A stretch of 64,000 nucleotides of DNA from Mytilus trossulus (Eukaryota; Mollusca; Bivalvia; Mytilida; Mytilidae). The notes beneath the pieces were generated by a model. It did not search any database. It saw only the letters and a list, made by a program, of their open reading frames with translations, and had not been told where the DNA came from. The translations under genes and the position numbers were made by a program. Numbering within the stretch: position 1 is the first letter of the stretch; every line of letters begins with the position of its first letter. The DNA lies in assembly GCF_036588685.1 (NCBI RefSeq), contig NC_086378.1, forward strand, positions 27,071,578 through 27,135,577, given 5' to 3'. This document shows positions 20,666 through 35,600 of this stretch, piece after piece.

Positions 20666-23600
20666 GTATCCTTTAATTCATAAACTTGCTTCTGCTTCTA
20701 TATCGTGTTCAAAATTAAATTCTTGTTAGACTGTAAGAAATAAATTTATCTGTATATTTTTTCTCAAAATGAATATTTAGCAAGCAATGCCCAAACTTTG
20801 TTTCTTTTTCTTTCTTACTTTTAAAGTGAGAAATTGATTTCTTGTGAATTGTTTACCACTGGTGCTAGGGATGACATTTTGAAAAGAAAATTGTGGATTT
20901 CATTAAAATGGAGCGATAATTTTGAAAACCTTGAAATCTGTGACCATAACCTTTGACAAATATTTGAATTGAACAAATATGAAATTTAACAATTGTAAAT
21001 CAATAAAGAGTGGCCTAAGGCCACATTAAAAAGAATGTATGTTTCCCCTCCCCCGCATCTACCCTTTGTAAACAGACAGGTTTTTTTTTTTTTTTTGTTT
21101 TTTTTTAACTGGATGTGATTGTCATAGCATGGTCATATGAATGGTTTGACTTGTCCAGTCCATGCCACTTATCAGTTGTTTTTGCTCAATTGGAGTGTAT
21201 TTATTTAGATTATCAATCCTTCTGCTTTTAAGCACTTTCCAAAAATGGAAACAAATTATTTTCAGGAAAAAAATAATTTCGATTTTTTTGTGGAAAATAA
21301 TTTTTTGACCTGTGGGCTTATTTTTGACCCGGGTGGGGGGAGTGGAAACAAACATATTTTTAATTTTGCCTAACAATATTAAATCTTTAACACTTTATAT
21401 ATATTTTTAAACTCCTTAACAAGTAACTAGATATTCATTTGGTTATGATTGTACTAAGCGTAACAATCTGCACTTACTAGATGATCACACGGTCTGTTTT
21501 GCTGCTGGTAACCTGGTACAGATACTAGATTTGAATACAAAGGAACAGAAATATTTACGTAGTACCAGTGGTGGTGGTATTGGTGCCATTACAGTAAGAT
21601 ATATATTGAAATAAAAAAATTGCTTTTCTTTTACCTGGAATAATATGTGGGATATATATGTAAATGAGACAGCATCATGAAAATTAAAAAAAAAAATGAT
21701 TTCAACCATAAACAAGCATCTGGACTATTTTTCAAGTTAAAAATTTGCAATATGATTATTAAAACAAAAGATCTGTCATCAGCATTATTTTTTTTAGAGA
21801 AAATAAATCATACATATATTTGTATGTGGATTTTCCTCAAATCACAATAAATAATTTAGCATTCTTTTCCTATCAACTAAAATTTCAATGATATAAGCAA
21901 TCATTATTGGATGTACAGTATCTAATAACAATTTTATATGTTGTCATTCATAGAACTTATTTATAATAATATTGGTTAAACAAATTCTATATATCTATTT
22001 TAGGTTCATCCAAGTCAGAAATACTTTGCTGTTGGAGAGAAGGGACACACACCAAACATAAACATTTTTGAGTACCCTTCACTGAAATTATACAGAATAC
22101 TGAGAGGCGGAACAGAAAAATCATATGCCTCTCTCAATTTTAGGTAAAAATCTAAATTTTGCCATTTGGATGTACTAAAATAATATATAGTGAATTTATT
22201 TATTATCATGGATACCAATATTTTTGTTACTTAAGAGTAAGTTGTATTTTTAGGGATGCTTTATTCCTTGATTTTCCATATAAGATTGATCACCTTTCTG
22301 TATTATGTCTGGTTTTCTGGACCAATAAAACTGACCAGCATAAAGCTCTTACCATGTTCAGGCTGGTATGTTAACCTCTTTGAACAAATAAATAGTAAAA
22401 ATATGTAAGGAAGTACATGTCAGGCTTTTCATACAATTCTGAAAACTGTATATATTGTGTGTTTTTATTTTAATCTCTCTTCCCTTATCAAAGTTTTATA
22501 TAAGTTGGACCTGAAAAAGGAGTACTTTACTCATTCTTGTCAATGATTTGAATTATATTTATATTTTCAGCCCTGATGGTAACCTGTTAGCATCACAAGG
22601 TGGAGATCCAGATTTTATGTTAACATTATGGGAATGGAAAAAAGAACAGACAGTACTTAGATATAAAGCTTTCTCTCAGGATGTCTTCAGAGTAACATTC
22701 TCTGCAGACTTGGAGGGTCAGCTGACCACTGCTGGAACATCTCACATTAGGTAATGTTCTGTTTTTGCTCTGTCAGACTTAAATCCAGTAAAACAAAGCA
22801 CTTAACACGGACAGACCACAAGTTACCAGCCTTATTATACATACATGTATTGCATTTAAAAAAAAAACATAAAATAAGTAAACAAAAGGCAAGAATGAAC
22901 AATACCTTTGTTAATACTGTAAATTCAGAAGATATTGTGATTTTGACGTCATCAACCAAAACTGAGATTAATTATTGCAATTTCATAAAATATTGAATAC
23001 AGATATGTGTATCAGATATTAGAATCTGAATATTTATTATTGAAATATTTGTCCAGTCACATTATTCACCTTGATAAAAATCATGCACTAATCTGTTTGA
23101 ATCTACAGTAATTATAAATTTAATACATATAAATATAAATATTCTAGTCTCCATAGTAAAAACTGATTCAATTTGAAATGCTTAATTAAGACAAAAAAAA
23201 TTTATAATGGTAAACTTTTTACAGGTTCTGGAAGATGGCTGACACCTTTACTGGTCTCAAACTACAAGGACAGTTAGGAAAGTTTGGTAGGACAGAGATA
23301 ACTGACATTGAAGGTTATGTTGAACTGCCTGATGGGAAGGTTTTGTCTGGTGCAGAATGGGGTAACATGTTACTGTGGGAAGGTGGTCTGATTAAGGTAG
23401 AGATCACTAGGAAAGGAAAGAAGCCATGTCACCAAGGTCCTATAGAACAGATCTTACTGGATGAAGGGGAGTTAATTACTGTTGGCAATGATGGATGCAT
23501 AAGGGTAATTACAATCTTATTTATGCTGTAAACAATTATTATCCTTAATCACTGAATAACTGTCAGAATTTTTAGATAGAGGAATATTCCCTACATGCAG

Positions 23601-26600
23601 TTTTCATTAAAACTTAACTGTGTTTTGTTTAACTATAAGGTGTTATGTTAAAATCCAAAAAAAAATTTAATCACAAAAGTCTTTTTTTTGTTGTTATTTT
23701 TGATTATTTGTTGTAAAATTCAACCGTGACTTTGAAAAGTGTATTTTATCAAGAGAGTCAATTAGTAATGCATTTATACATTTTTCAGGTATGGGATTTT
23801 GAGAGTATTGACACAGCTGACGCTACTGATGACTCAGCAACTTTTGAAATGGAGCCAATGAATGAACTGAAAGTAGGACATGATGTAAATCTCAAGTCAA
23901 TATTAAAATGTACAGATGCAGAAAATGAGATCACAGTTTGGTATGCACAGGTTAGTATACATGTAGAATGTAAAAAATCTTTGTAGACATTAGAATTTTT
24001 GACAAATTAAAGCCAACCTGACAAAAAAAGTCTAATTTAATAGAGAACTTTCATGAAACAATTTCAAAACATGACCATCATGATTTGGATCAAAGGCTTT
24101 CTAAGTAATGTTTATATTTTGGGAAAATATGTACTTCTATAAGGGATGGAATATATATAAATTTATTATTATTTTTTGTCAATTAAATGTTTTTCAGGAT
24201 GCTAGTGGTGGAATCTGGAAGTTAGATTTATCGTTCTCCCACACATCTTCTGCTCCAGAGAAAATGTTCACTTATCATGCTGGTGCTATTTTAGGCTGTG
24301 ACATATCACCTGAGAGTCACTTGGTTGCCTCTACTGGAGTTGATCGTAAGTTTGACAATCATTCATTGTATTTATTCTCATCCGTAAGAACTAGTGAAGA
24401 ATTCTTTTCAAACTCCTGCCTGGAGCCATTTAAAATAGAGAGAGATGCTTTCTTGTACTTCTTGTTGAAGATCTCCCTGATTTAGATTAAGATCAGCAAT
24501 AAAAGACCTGTGCCTTTTCTTTTGGTTCTGTCAAGTGTATGTAGAAATTTTGTATAAGGAATGCATTCAACACATTTTTGTGTAAAGCATGGTTCAGTGT
24601 TTTGGTGATGCACTTAACTATGCTTCTTGAATTGAAGCGATAGAAAGTATTTAAATTAGAAACATACAGATTTTTTATTTATGAGTTACTGATTTATTTC
24701 TTAATATGGATTGCAGACGACTTTTAAGAGTATTTCAAATTTTGTAGACTTAAACAAATGTACAGGGTTTCAGCTAGGATTTTGAGGGCTTAAGTCACTT
24801 TTTGCGCGTGATAAAAATCAGCCTTATTTTAAGGGCCAAGTGAGCTTTTCTCATCACTTGGCGTCCGTCGTCCGTCGTCCTGCATCCGGCGTTAACTTTT
24901 ACAAAAATCTTCTCCTCTGAAACTACTGGGCCAAATTTAACCAAACTTGGCCACAATCATCATTGGGGTATCTAGTTTAAAAATTGTGTCTGGTGACCCG
25001 GCTTACCAACCAAGATGGCCGCCATGGCTAAAAATAGAACATAGGGGTAAAATGCAGTTTTTGGCTTATAACTCAAAAACCAAAGCATTTAGAGCAAATC
25101 TGACAGGGGTAAAATTGTTTATCAGGTTAAGATCTATCAGCCCTGAAATTTTCACGTTAATCCGACATTCCGTTTAGGTTGCTGCCCCTGAATTGGAAAT
25201 TTTAAGGAAATTTTGCTGTTTTTGGTTATTATCTTGAATATTTATATAGATAGAGATAAACTGTAAACAGCAATAATGTTCAGCAAAGTAAGATCTACAA
25301 ATAAGTTAATATGACCAAAATGGTCAGTTGACCACTTTAGGAGTTATTGCCCTTTATAGTCAATTTTTAACCTTTTTTTGTAAATCTTAGTAATCTTTTA
25401 GAAAAATCTTCTCCTCTGAAACTACTGGGCCAAATTTAACCAAATTTGGCCATAACCATCTTAGGGGTATCTAGTTTAAATATTGTATCCGGTATCTCTG
25501 CCAACCAACCAAGATGGCCGCCATGGCTAAACATAGAACATGGGGATAAAATGCAGTTTTTGGCTTATAACTCAAAAACCAAAGCATTAAGAGCAAATCT
25601 GACAGGAAGTAAAATTGTTAATCAGGTGAAGATCTATCAGCCCTGGAATTTTCAGATGAATTGAATCATCAGTTGTTAGGTTGCTGCCCCTGAATTGGTA
25701 ATTTTGAGGAAATTTTGCTGTTTTTTGTTATTATCTTGAATATTATTATAGATAGAGATAAACTGTAAACAGTAATAATTTACAGCAAAGTAAGAACTAA
25801 AAATAAGTCAACATGACCAATATAGTCAATTGACCCCCTAAGGAGTTATTGCCCTTCATAGTCAATTTTTAACAATTTTCATAAAATTTGTAGTTTTTCA
25901 CTTACATTTTCCACAGAAACTACTGTTATAGATAGAGATAATTGTAGGCAGCAAGAATTTTTAGTAAAGTAAGATCTACAAACACATCACCATCACCAAA
26001 ACACAACTTTGTCATGAATCCATCTGTGTCCAATGTTTAATATTCACATAGACCAAGGTGAGCGACACAGGCTTTTTAGAGCCTCTAGTTTTATAATAGC
26101 AAGGGGTCTAGGATGTTTATCAAACTAGCTATACATGTATGTCCAAGTCCTTCAAGGACTAGTCTAGGATCTTTTGAGACTTTAGGTAGTTATTGGCAAC
26201 ATTGAATGAATTGACTGATGTGATGCTAAGATATGAAGATAAGAACAGGGATCTGGAAATATGGTTTACAGCTTCACTTCAGTTATTTTCAGGGCACACC
26301 CCTGATCAACAAAAGTTGGGTGCCTCTATTTTTTAAACCACTGCACATATGAACTTGTAACGACTTTTTCACTTCACAATCATTTATATCCTTGAAAATA
26401 CGTTTAAATATCTATTTGGAATCAATTTCTTTAATATTGGATAGAAGGATCTGCATCTATACATGTGACGATTCTAATGACTGTAGACTAGATCACGTTT
26501 ACTTTCGGTTTTTAAACGAAATGAAATGAAAACGGGAAGTGCCAATTGAATAATAATTTCAGAATAAAACCGGATTCATCTACGAACTTTTACGCATGCG

Positions 26601-29600
26601 CAATATATAGAACAGGAAGCACCTGTTTGCAAGTGGAAATATTTACGTTTTGAATAAAGTTCATTCTTTTTAATCGAAGTTGTCGAAAGTTATTGATGAA
26701 TATTTATATAAAGTATGACGAAAATACGTTAAAATGTCGAAACTGCGACAAGCAAACTGCAAATTATGATCGTAAGGGAAATATTAAAATTAAAATAAAG
26801 TTGAAATGTCCGGGAAGATTATCAATTTTGTTCAAATGACGAAAATACGACAGAATTGTGAGAAATGATAAAAATGAAATGCTGACTGACTGATTTAATT
26901 TAAACAGATTATTATGATCATTTATGAGGTTTTATAATAATAATTAAGGGATTAGTGACCCATCTGATTTGCGATAGGCGGATCACTTGTCATCACAACT
27001 CTTAACACCTTTGGTAAACGTTAATTACCTGAGGGTCATGAACTTGTCAGAAACATAAAGACAGGTAGAATTCAAGTAATTTGATGTGTAAATATTTTTA
27101 CACTTTCCAAATTTAAGTGAAGAAATTGATATGAAATATTTTCGTCATTTCGAAAACCTTTTCATAAAATACAAAAGTGACGAGCGCTAGCAAAATCACT
27201 GCAAATGTAGGCAAAGTTAATTGTACATATTACAGTGGTTTTTTTTAATCAAATTATCAGAGAATGAAAGACAAAGAAAAGATTTTTTTTAATTTTTCAG
27301 AAACTGTGAGATTGTTTGATTATGTGCAAAGAAAACAGATTTGTGAGAAGAAGTATGCCTCTAAAGGTTCAGCATTGTTATGGGCACCTAAGCTTGTAAG
27401 TATAGATAGAAGTAGTTTATAAGAAAATGAAGGTATACAAATAATTTGTTTGTGTATTTGTATAGTGTAAAGTGAATTATGCTTCTTGTTGAGTGAACAG
27501 TAATGTAAAATGACTGTTTATGTCACAGGTTTTTTTTTCCTTTTTTTTTTAACCAATTCAAGTTTAATGTATAAAAAAAGGAATAGTTTTGAATACTATA
27601 TTCCTACATTTTACATATATGTCATTCACATTTAAAAGCTAAAGTTTGTTGTCTCATACCTGAGTGAGGTGGGGGTTATTATAACTCAATGAATCATGAA
27701 TGTGTCTTTTATATTTAAATACTTCTAAGATAAATAAAACAAGGTAAAACATTTAATCATTTCAGGTGGATACTAAATGTGCTACAGTGATTGCTGGATT
27801 CCAGGATGGAGTAGTCAGAGTTCTGGCCATCAAACAGTTGGATGAAGATTCTGTACATAGCAAACGACATAAAAACTCTGTTGAACTTGACATTATACAG
27901 GCTTTCAAACCTCACAGCAAATCTGTTGTATCTATAGCAACTGATCATGCTGGAGAAATTTTAGCCACTGGGGTAAGACATTAAATAAATCTTTTGTATC
28001 TATAGCAAGTGATCATGCTGGAGAAATTCTAGCCACTGGGGTAAGACATAAAATAAATCTTTTGTATCTATAGCAACTGATCATGCTGGAGAAATTCTAG
28101 CCACTGGGGTAAGACATAAAATAAATCTTTTGTATCTATAGCAACTAGTCATGCAGATCATGCTGGGCATATTTGAGGTGTAAGACTTTGTAAATATGTT
28201 GTATCAATAGCAACCTGTACCCCATATTCATATTTTTATTTATTTTTTAAACCGATTTATCCCAAAAGAAAGATCACCTTATAAGAGTTTACATTAGGAC
28301 TATGGATGCAATTTAACAAAATTAATAACAAGAAATAAATATTAAACATATCAGTTACATTTAAAAATATCTTGATCATATCATGGAGTATAGTATGCAC
28401 TCTTAGAGGATTAGTAATGTTAATTGTATTTTTCAGGGTGAGGATGGTACAGTATTCTTTATGAATATCAATGGTTTATCATATGAACCAATAGGATTTG
28501 TACAAGTACCAGCACCCGTAAGGAAGGTGCAATGGTCACCTGGTAGATTCGTAAGTTTTCCAGTTATACATTTATTTAAATTTGTATGTTCTCAATTTTT
28601 TCATTTCATTCTAAAGCAGCATTTTACAAGCTTAAACAAAACATCAATCATTCTGCTGTGCAATATTGAAAAATACTGCAACAAAATGTAAAGCATAGAA
28701 AAATCTAGTCAATTCTTTGCACTAATGTCTTTTAAATTTTATGTGAACATTGAATTATTGAAGGTCTGTATTTTTACCATTATTGAAAATTATTCACCTT
28801 CAAAATTATTTAGTAAGATGTAAACTTTCATTTAATATGCTTGATATAATTTTTTATAATGAATGAATCTATTGCAACTAAAAAATATCTACAGCAAAAA
28901 ATTACTAGTTTTCCTCTTTTATTTTCAGAAAAGGTCAACATTATTGGTATTTTGTGAAGAAGGATATGTGGTAGAGATTGACTCACCAGAGGGAGCTAAG
29001 TTTGACACTTCTCATACATATCACATAACAGGCTTACCCATGAAACAGTACCAGTTTAAAAGTGTTAAATCTAAAGTTAGAGTGAGTATAAATTTGTCAT
29101 TAGGAGAAAAAATGATAGACCTACATAATGATATGTATAGATTATCAATAGCAACACATTTTATAGATTATATGCACAATATTTCTGTCCATCCTGTATA
29201 GACTGCACCACAAGTTACTTTTAAGAAATGTTGCAGTAAAAAAGTATTATATATGGAATAAAATTAATACAAAATATCAGTCAGCATTTATTAGTCGAAA
29301 ATTTCTAATTACAATAAATATATATTGTAAAAATGCTTGTTTATGTAAAGGTTAGGATGGGGGTGCATTGGGCACCTTTCACCTCCTACACCCTAAAAAA
29401 TGTATCTGAAAACAAATTGGTCATTATCTTTCAGTAATTACATTAAATAATTATATGTAAACAAAAATTAGATATTTATGTTTTTATTTAAAATTAACTG
29501 CTTGTCTACAGCATGAAGAAGACTTAGAAAAAAGGAGAATAGAAGAAGCTGCACGAAAGAAAAAAGAAGAAGACGATAGAAGAAGAAGGATTGAGAGAGG

Positions 29601-32600
29601 ATTAGAAACAGAATCTGAGCAAGGAGATGAACCAGGTACTAAAAATACTAATGATATAAAATTGAGAATAGAAATGGGGAATGCATCAAAGAGACAACAA
29701 CTGAACTAAAGAGCAGAAAACAGACCAAGACCGCCAATGGGTCTTCAACACTGTGAGAAAATCCTGTACCCCAAGGCATGCTTCAGCTGGTCTCTAAACT
29801 CAAATGTGTACTTGTTCACTGAAAAAGGAGTCATACTTAACTCTGAAACATATAAATGGACCAAAATTTAAAAAAAGTAAATTTGGAAGACTTAAAAAGG
29901 CCGACTTAGGACAGGCACACAAATTTAGTGGGGTTAAACATATACGATATAACTTTATTAGCCTTGTTATGTATTTTTTTCTTGAAGTGCTAAAAGCCAA
30001 CTCATATAAAGCAGAGCTTTACAAAACATCATAAATTTTTTGACATGCATGCAGTAAATAGTAATTTCCATTTATTAGGAATTGAATGTTTTGATAATTC
30101 TTTTGTTTATCATGTAGCAACATTTCATACCAGAATATAAATGATTTCTACATTGGAGGGTGGATGATGATGTATGTATGTGATAGTGATCTTAGAACTA
30201 AATTTGTTTTCCTGTATTTTAGAAGGAAAGAAAGAAAAAGAGCCTGAATGGCACCCCTATATCCCAGAACAAGCAAGTCCTATATTAACTGGATATTATA
30301 GTGAGGAAGGCAAATTCTGGCTATCTATGGTGAGTTAACTTCATCATTGTCTGAGATGATTGTGCATGTTTTTATGTTTGCTCCTCTACTAGATGTATGT
30401 CATTCTTAGTATATTTTTCAGTCAGATAATTAGTTTTTACATTATTTAGTAGGATTCTTACATACTAGAATTTAAAGATGAGATACTTATTTTTTTTCAA
30501 TTAAATCTAACAGGAAAAATTTATCTTATACAACACCTGATGTTCAAATCTGAATAAATACATTAACAATCAGCTAGTATGAGAAAGAGAGATAAAAGGC
30601 AAACTTATTTACCAGATTTTATATAAATACTTTAGAAACTTCAATTTCAAGCTTCAAACTTAGATCAGTGGTTCAATTCTGGTTAATAATTTCTAGAAAA
30701 TTACAACTCGGAACATAAAGTTAAAGTTGAATTTATCCCACTCAAAACATATATACACTAAAATCTACATATCTCAATGTAAACTGTAAATAAAACACCA
30801 ACCAGGTATTCTTTGGAACTATTTTTTTTAAAAAACACCAATATTAATTTTAGGGAGAGTTTGATGCTGGTTACTTGTATGAGTGTAAATTTATGAATGA
30901 GGCAGAGAAGGCTGGGTTACCAGAAGAAGTTCGTGATGAGCCTATCAGATATGTCCCAGTTTTAGAATCAGATGATGTTCCTATACATAATATTACATTT
31001 AGGTAAATATTTTCATAGGTTGAACTTAAATTTTAGAGATCACACAGTTGAAGTAAACAATGATAAAGCAGTTTTATTTCTTACAATAGGTTGGGAACAG
31101 ATGTATCAATTGGAAAACAAATAGAAAACTTTAGAATTTTTATTGTTTTTTCATATTTAAAGTGCAATTTGTTTCATACTGTAAAATTTTCATGCATTTA
31201 GTTGATTAAAAGCAAGTAAACTAAAAATAGGACCTTAAATGCATACTGTCATGAAGAGGATAGGTGAGTTGAGGTGAAACAAAAAAAAATCTCAGCTTTA
31301 GGACTACAAGACCCTACAGTATTTGATTGATGTGTTGCCTTTAATTTTTCAGTAATAATGGTAAACAAGTATTATTTGGTATGGAGGATGGAGCTATTAG
31401 AATCCACAGTGTAGACATAGCATTTGATATATCAACACTCAACTTCTTTTGGCAACTCAATATCCATGACAATAACTATGGACATCTGACTGGTCTTAAA
31501 CTAGGTTACGATTCATTGAGTTTGATATCAGTAGGTGCTGATGGAAACTTCTTTATGTTTGACGTGATGACACAAGAAAATCTGGACAAGAAAATAGCAG
31601 AAGCAAAAGCTAAACTACCATCAGCAAAGGTTAGTTCCTTAACAACTATTCTTCATTTAATTGGACTTTTTAGAAATAAGCTGGGTATCAATTTTCATTT
31701 TTTCTGGTTTCTATAAACTAAGATTTCAATATTTAACAAAATTTTAATTTCTTATCGATTTAATGGGTTGAAATTCTTAAAACTATAGATCTAAAATACA
31801 AGCAAACTACTAAATGACATTCAATGGTTTTATAGAGACAAACACATATTGTCTTATTCCTTTGCCTTTTTAATGTCTTTTTAAAATAATAATTCATTGT
31901 CTTTAGTAAAATAATTTCAGTAAAATTAAGGTTATTTCAAAATCAAAGACTAAGTTGATAGATATTTAGTAGCTTATCATCCAGTTAGAATTAAACACAT
32001 GGTCAGCATCATTTATTTATTTAGAAAAATATGTAGAGTCTGATTTTGAAAGCAATTTTTATGGACATTGTTTTTGATTATTGAAAAGTCTATTATGTCT
32101 AAAATAGACATTTATATTGATATTTTCTGATTACTGATACAATCTGAAATATCCTTGAGTTTTCAACAAAAAAAACCAAACAAACTGGCAATCTGTTCTT
32201 ATTTAAAAAAAAAATGAATATGACAAGAGAAACAGATAAAAACTTTTTTTCTCTCATTTTACAGAAGAAGGATGACGACAAAGTTGGTGATGATATTGAT
32301 GATCCTTCAGCTTACAGGTAGACTTTACAATATTTCTGTTTCACAAATAATTATTTCAATTGATCTACATAAATTGTGTTCATTATATTTTCTTTCTTTT
32401 AAATTATATAAAAAAAGATGATGTGGTATGATTGCCAATGAGAACTCTTCACATGAAACCAAATGACACAGAAATTAACGACTATAGGTCATCATACAAA
32501 TTCCTTCATCAATGAGTCCATCTCAGTATAAGACATATATATTCAATACTGAATATAAAAAAACTGATTTGAAATTTTTATGAATTTTCAGTATTGAAGA

Positions 32601-35600
32601 TGCCAAACAGAAAGCTGAGTATGACAAAATGATGAAGCTAGCAGAGGAAAAGAAAAGGGAAGTTAGAAGACAAATTTCTAAGTTCAGGAGACAGTTCAAG
32701 GGACTGTTAGAGAAAAACGAAGGTTTACCAATGAACATACAACTTAAAAAGGAGGTAGGGATCTGTATATTAATCCTTAATGTATTGAAATCTGTATTGT
32801 ATTTTGTCACTTTAATAGCATGTCTTACAGTGCGTACTGAATATGACAATATTGTTATTGACTTTGATAACGTGAATCTGTTGAGTTTATTCCATTACAT
32901 TTAATGATATTTCAAAATCGCAGTTTTGGGAGACATGGGGTAAACATAACCTACATTTTACACTCAAACGGCTGTGGAAAAACTTTTACCTATAGGTTCT
33001 CTTTAGGCAACATTTATATATATATATCTAACAGTCAATTACTCAAGTACTCTAGTTTAATATTTAATAAACTTAATTAGAAACAGACTCTAAGTTTTAA
33101 AGAGCCATTATTTTTTTCAGGAATTTGAAATGGACAGAGAAATTAAGGAAGAATTGCAAAAACAGAGAGATGAAAGAATAGAAATTGTGAGAAAAGAACT
33201 AGCTTGGGAATCTGAAAAACAAAGAATAGCCCTAGAAAAACTTAGGAAAAGGTAGGCTCAATAACAATGATTACAATATTATATTAATGTTTAGTTTGAT
33301 ACTAATTTTGTTCTGAACGTAATATAGTTATAAGCTAAAAGTTGATACTGAAAACTTAAAATATGCATGAAATATTTGCCACTAGACATTAAGAAACCAA
33401 TAATCGTCAATCTTAAAATATGTTGGTTATTGTTACTTTAGGTTTGTGTTTGAAATGTTAAATTCAAAAATTATGTTTCTTTTTTGTAAGTCATTTTTAG
33501 CTCACCTGGCCCAAAGGGCCAAGTGAGCTTTTCTCATCACTTGGCGTCCAGCGTCCGGCGTCCGGCGTCCGGCGTCCGTCGTCCGTCGTCCGGCGTTAGC
33601 TTTTACAAAAATCTTCTCCTCTGAAACTACTGGGCCAAATCAAACCAAACTTGGCCACAATCATCATTGGGGTATCTAGTTTAAAAAATGTGTGGCGTGA
33701 CCCGGTCATCCAACCAAGATGGCCGCCACGGCTAAAAATAGAACATAGGGGTAAAATGCAGTTTTTGGCTTATAACTCAAAAACCAAAGCATTTAGAGGA
33801 AATCTGACATGGGGTATAAATGTTTATCAGGTCAAGATCTATCTGCCCTGAAATTTTCAGATGAATCGTTTAACCTGTTGTTGGGTTGCTGCCCCTGAAT
33901 TGGTAATTTTGAGGAAATTTTGCTGTTTTTGGTTATTATCTTGAATATTATTATAGATAGAGATAAACTGTAAACAGTAATAATGTTCAGCAAAGTTAGA
34001 TTTACAAATAAGTCAACATGACCTAAATGGTCAGTTGACCCCTTTAGGAGTTATTGCCCTTTATAGTCGATTTTTTTCCATTTTTCATAAATCTAAGTAA
34101 TCTTTTACAAAAATCTTCTCCTCTGAAACTACTGAGCCAAATTAATCCAAACTTGGCCACAATCATCTTTGGGGTATTTAGTTTAAAAAATGTGTGGCGT
34201 GACCCGGTCAACCAACCAAGATGGCCGCCACGGCTAAAAATAGAACATAGGGGTAAAATGCAGTTTTTGGCTTATAACTCAAAAACCAAAGCATTTTGAG
34301 GAACTTTGACATGGGATAAAAATGTTTTTTAGGTCAATATCTATCTGCCCTGAAATTTTCAGATGAATTGGACAATCGGTTGTTGGCTTGCTGCCCTCCA
34401 ATTGGTAATTTTTAAAGAAATTTTGCTGTTTTTGGTTATTATCTTGAATACTATTATAGATAGAGATAAACTGTAAACAGCAATAATGTTCAGCAAAGTA
34501 AGATCTACAAATAAGTCAACATGACCTAAATGGTCAATTGACCCCTTAAGGAGTTATTGCCCTTTATAGTCAATTTTTAACAATTTTCATTAATTCGGTA
34601 ATTTTATGTAAATTTTTACCAAATATTTTTCTCTGTTACTAATGGGCAAGGTTCATTATAGATATAATTGTAAGAAGCAAGAATGTTCAGTAAAGTAAGA
34701 ACTTCAAACACATCACCATCACCAAAATACAATTTTGTCATGAATCCATTTGTGTCCTTTGTTTAATATGCACATAGACCAAGGTGAGCGACACAGGCTC
34801 TTTAGAGCCTCTAGTTATATTTTAATAAAGTAATAATGAGATGCATATATGTTTTAAAAAATATTGTAGTTACTCTTTCCTTCAAAATTGTTGTTATTTT
34901 GTATTAAATGTTTCAAAAAATATCTTTTCAAATGACTATTTAAGAAATTATACTAACTACATTTATAACAAAAACAATATTTCCTTCTTTCTTAGATACA
35001 AAGATGTAGTAGAATGTGAGAGAATAGTTGTCAAAGCTTTTGAAACCAGTCACGAGGTTGCCAGTTTTAGAGCAGCCAAATTATCTGATGATTTCTACCA
35101 TATGAAGGCTGATTTTGAGAGGAGGAAAACTAACATGACTAGAGACGACCTGACAAGAGACCCTACGAGGGAATTAATGACAGGTATTTAGATTTATCTA
35201 AGACATTTGATTTCTAACATCTGCAAACGTGTTAGAATGTGAAACCTTAGACACTTGAAGATGATTATATGACAGTCTTACTCCACAGGTTCTTATATTT
35301 CATTATATCTGTACTTTTGTCAGTGTATAGTATATATCTGTCTGTTCAATTTTTAAACTGTTTTAAAAATTTATCTTTCAAAGAGGGCTGCAACCCGTCT
35401 CAAGAATAAGTGCACTTGAATTACTCTTGTATTATTTTCTGTTGCAAAATATTCACAATACTAAATGCATGTTTTTAAATTTGATCTTCAAGTATGTAAT
35501 TCATGAAGTCAATATCATCACTATATATAGCTATCTTACAGATGTCTAAAAAAAAACCACCAAAAAATAGTTTGAGTTGATATTATAATATTCCATATAT

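Noticed and set aside
24947..25664. Two similar open frames beginning [10 protein letters not shown] and [10 protein letters not shown]
   Set aside because: They are the same segment of a dispersed repeat monomer, seen again at 33651 and 34054; no start context or splice sites support a gene.
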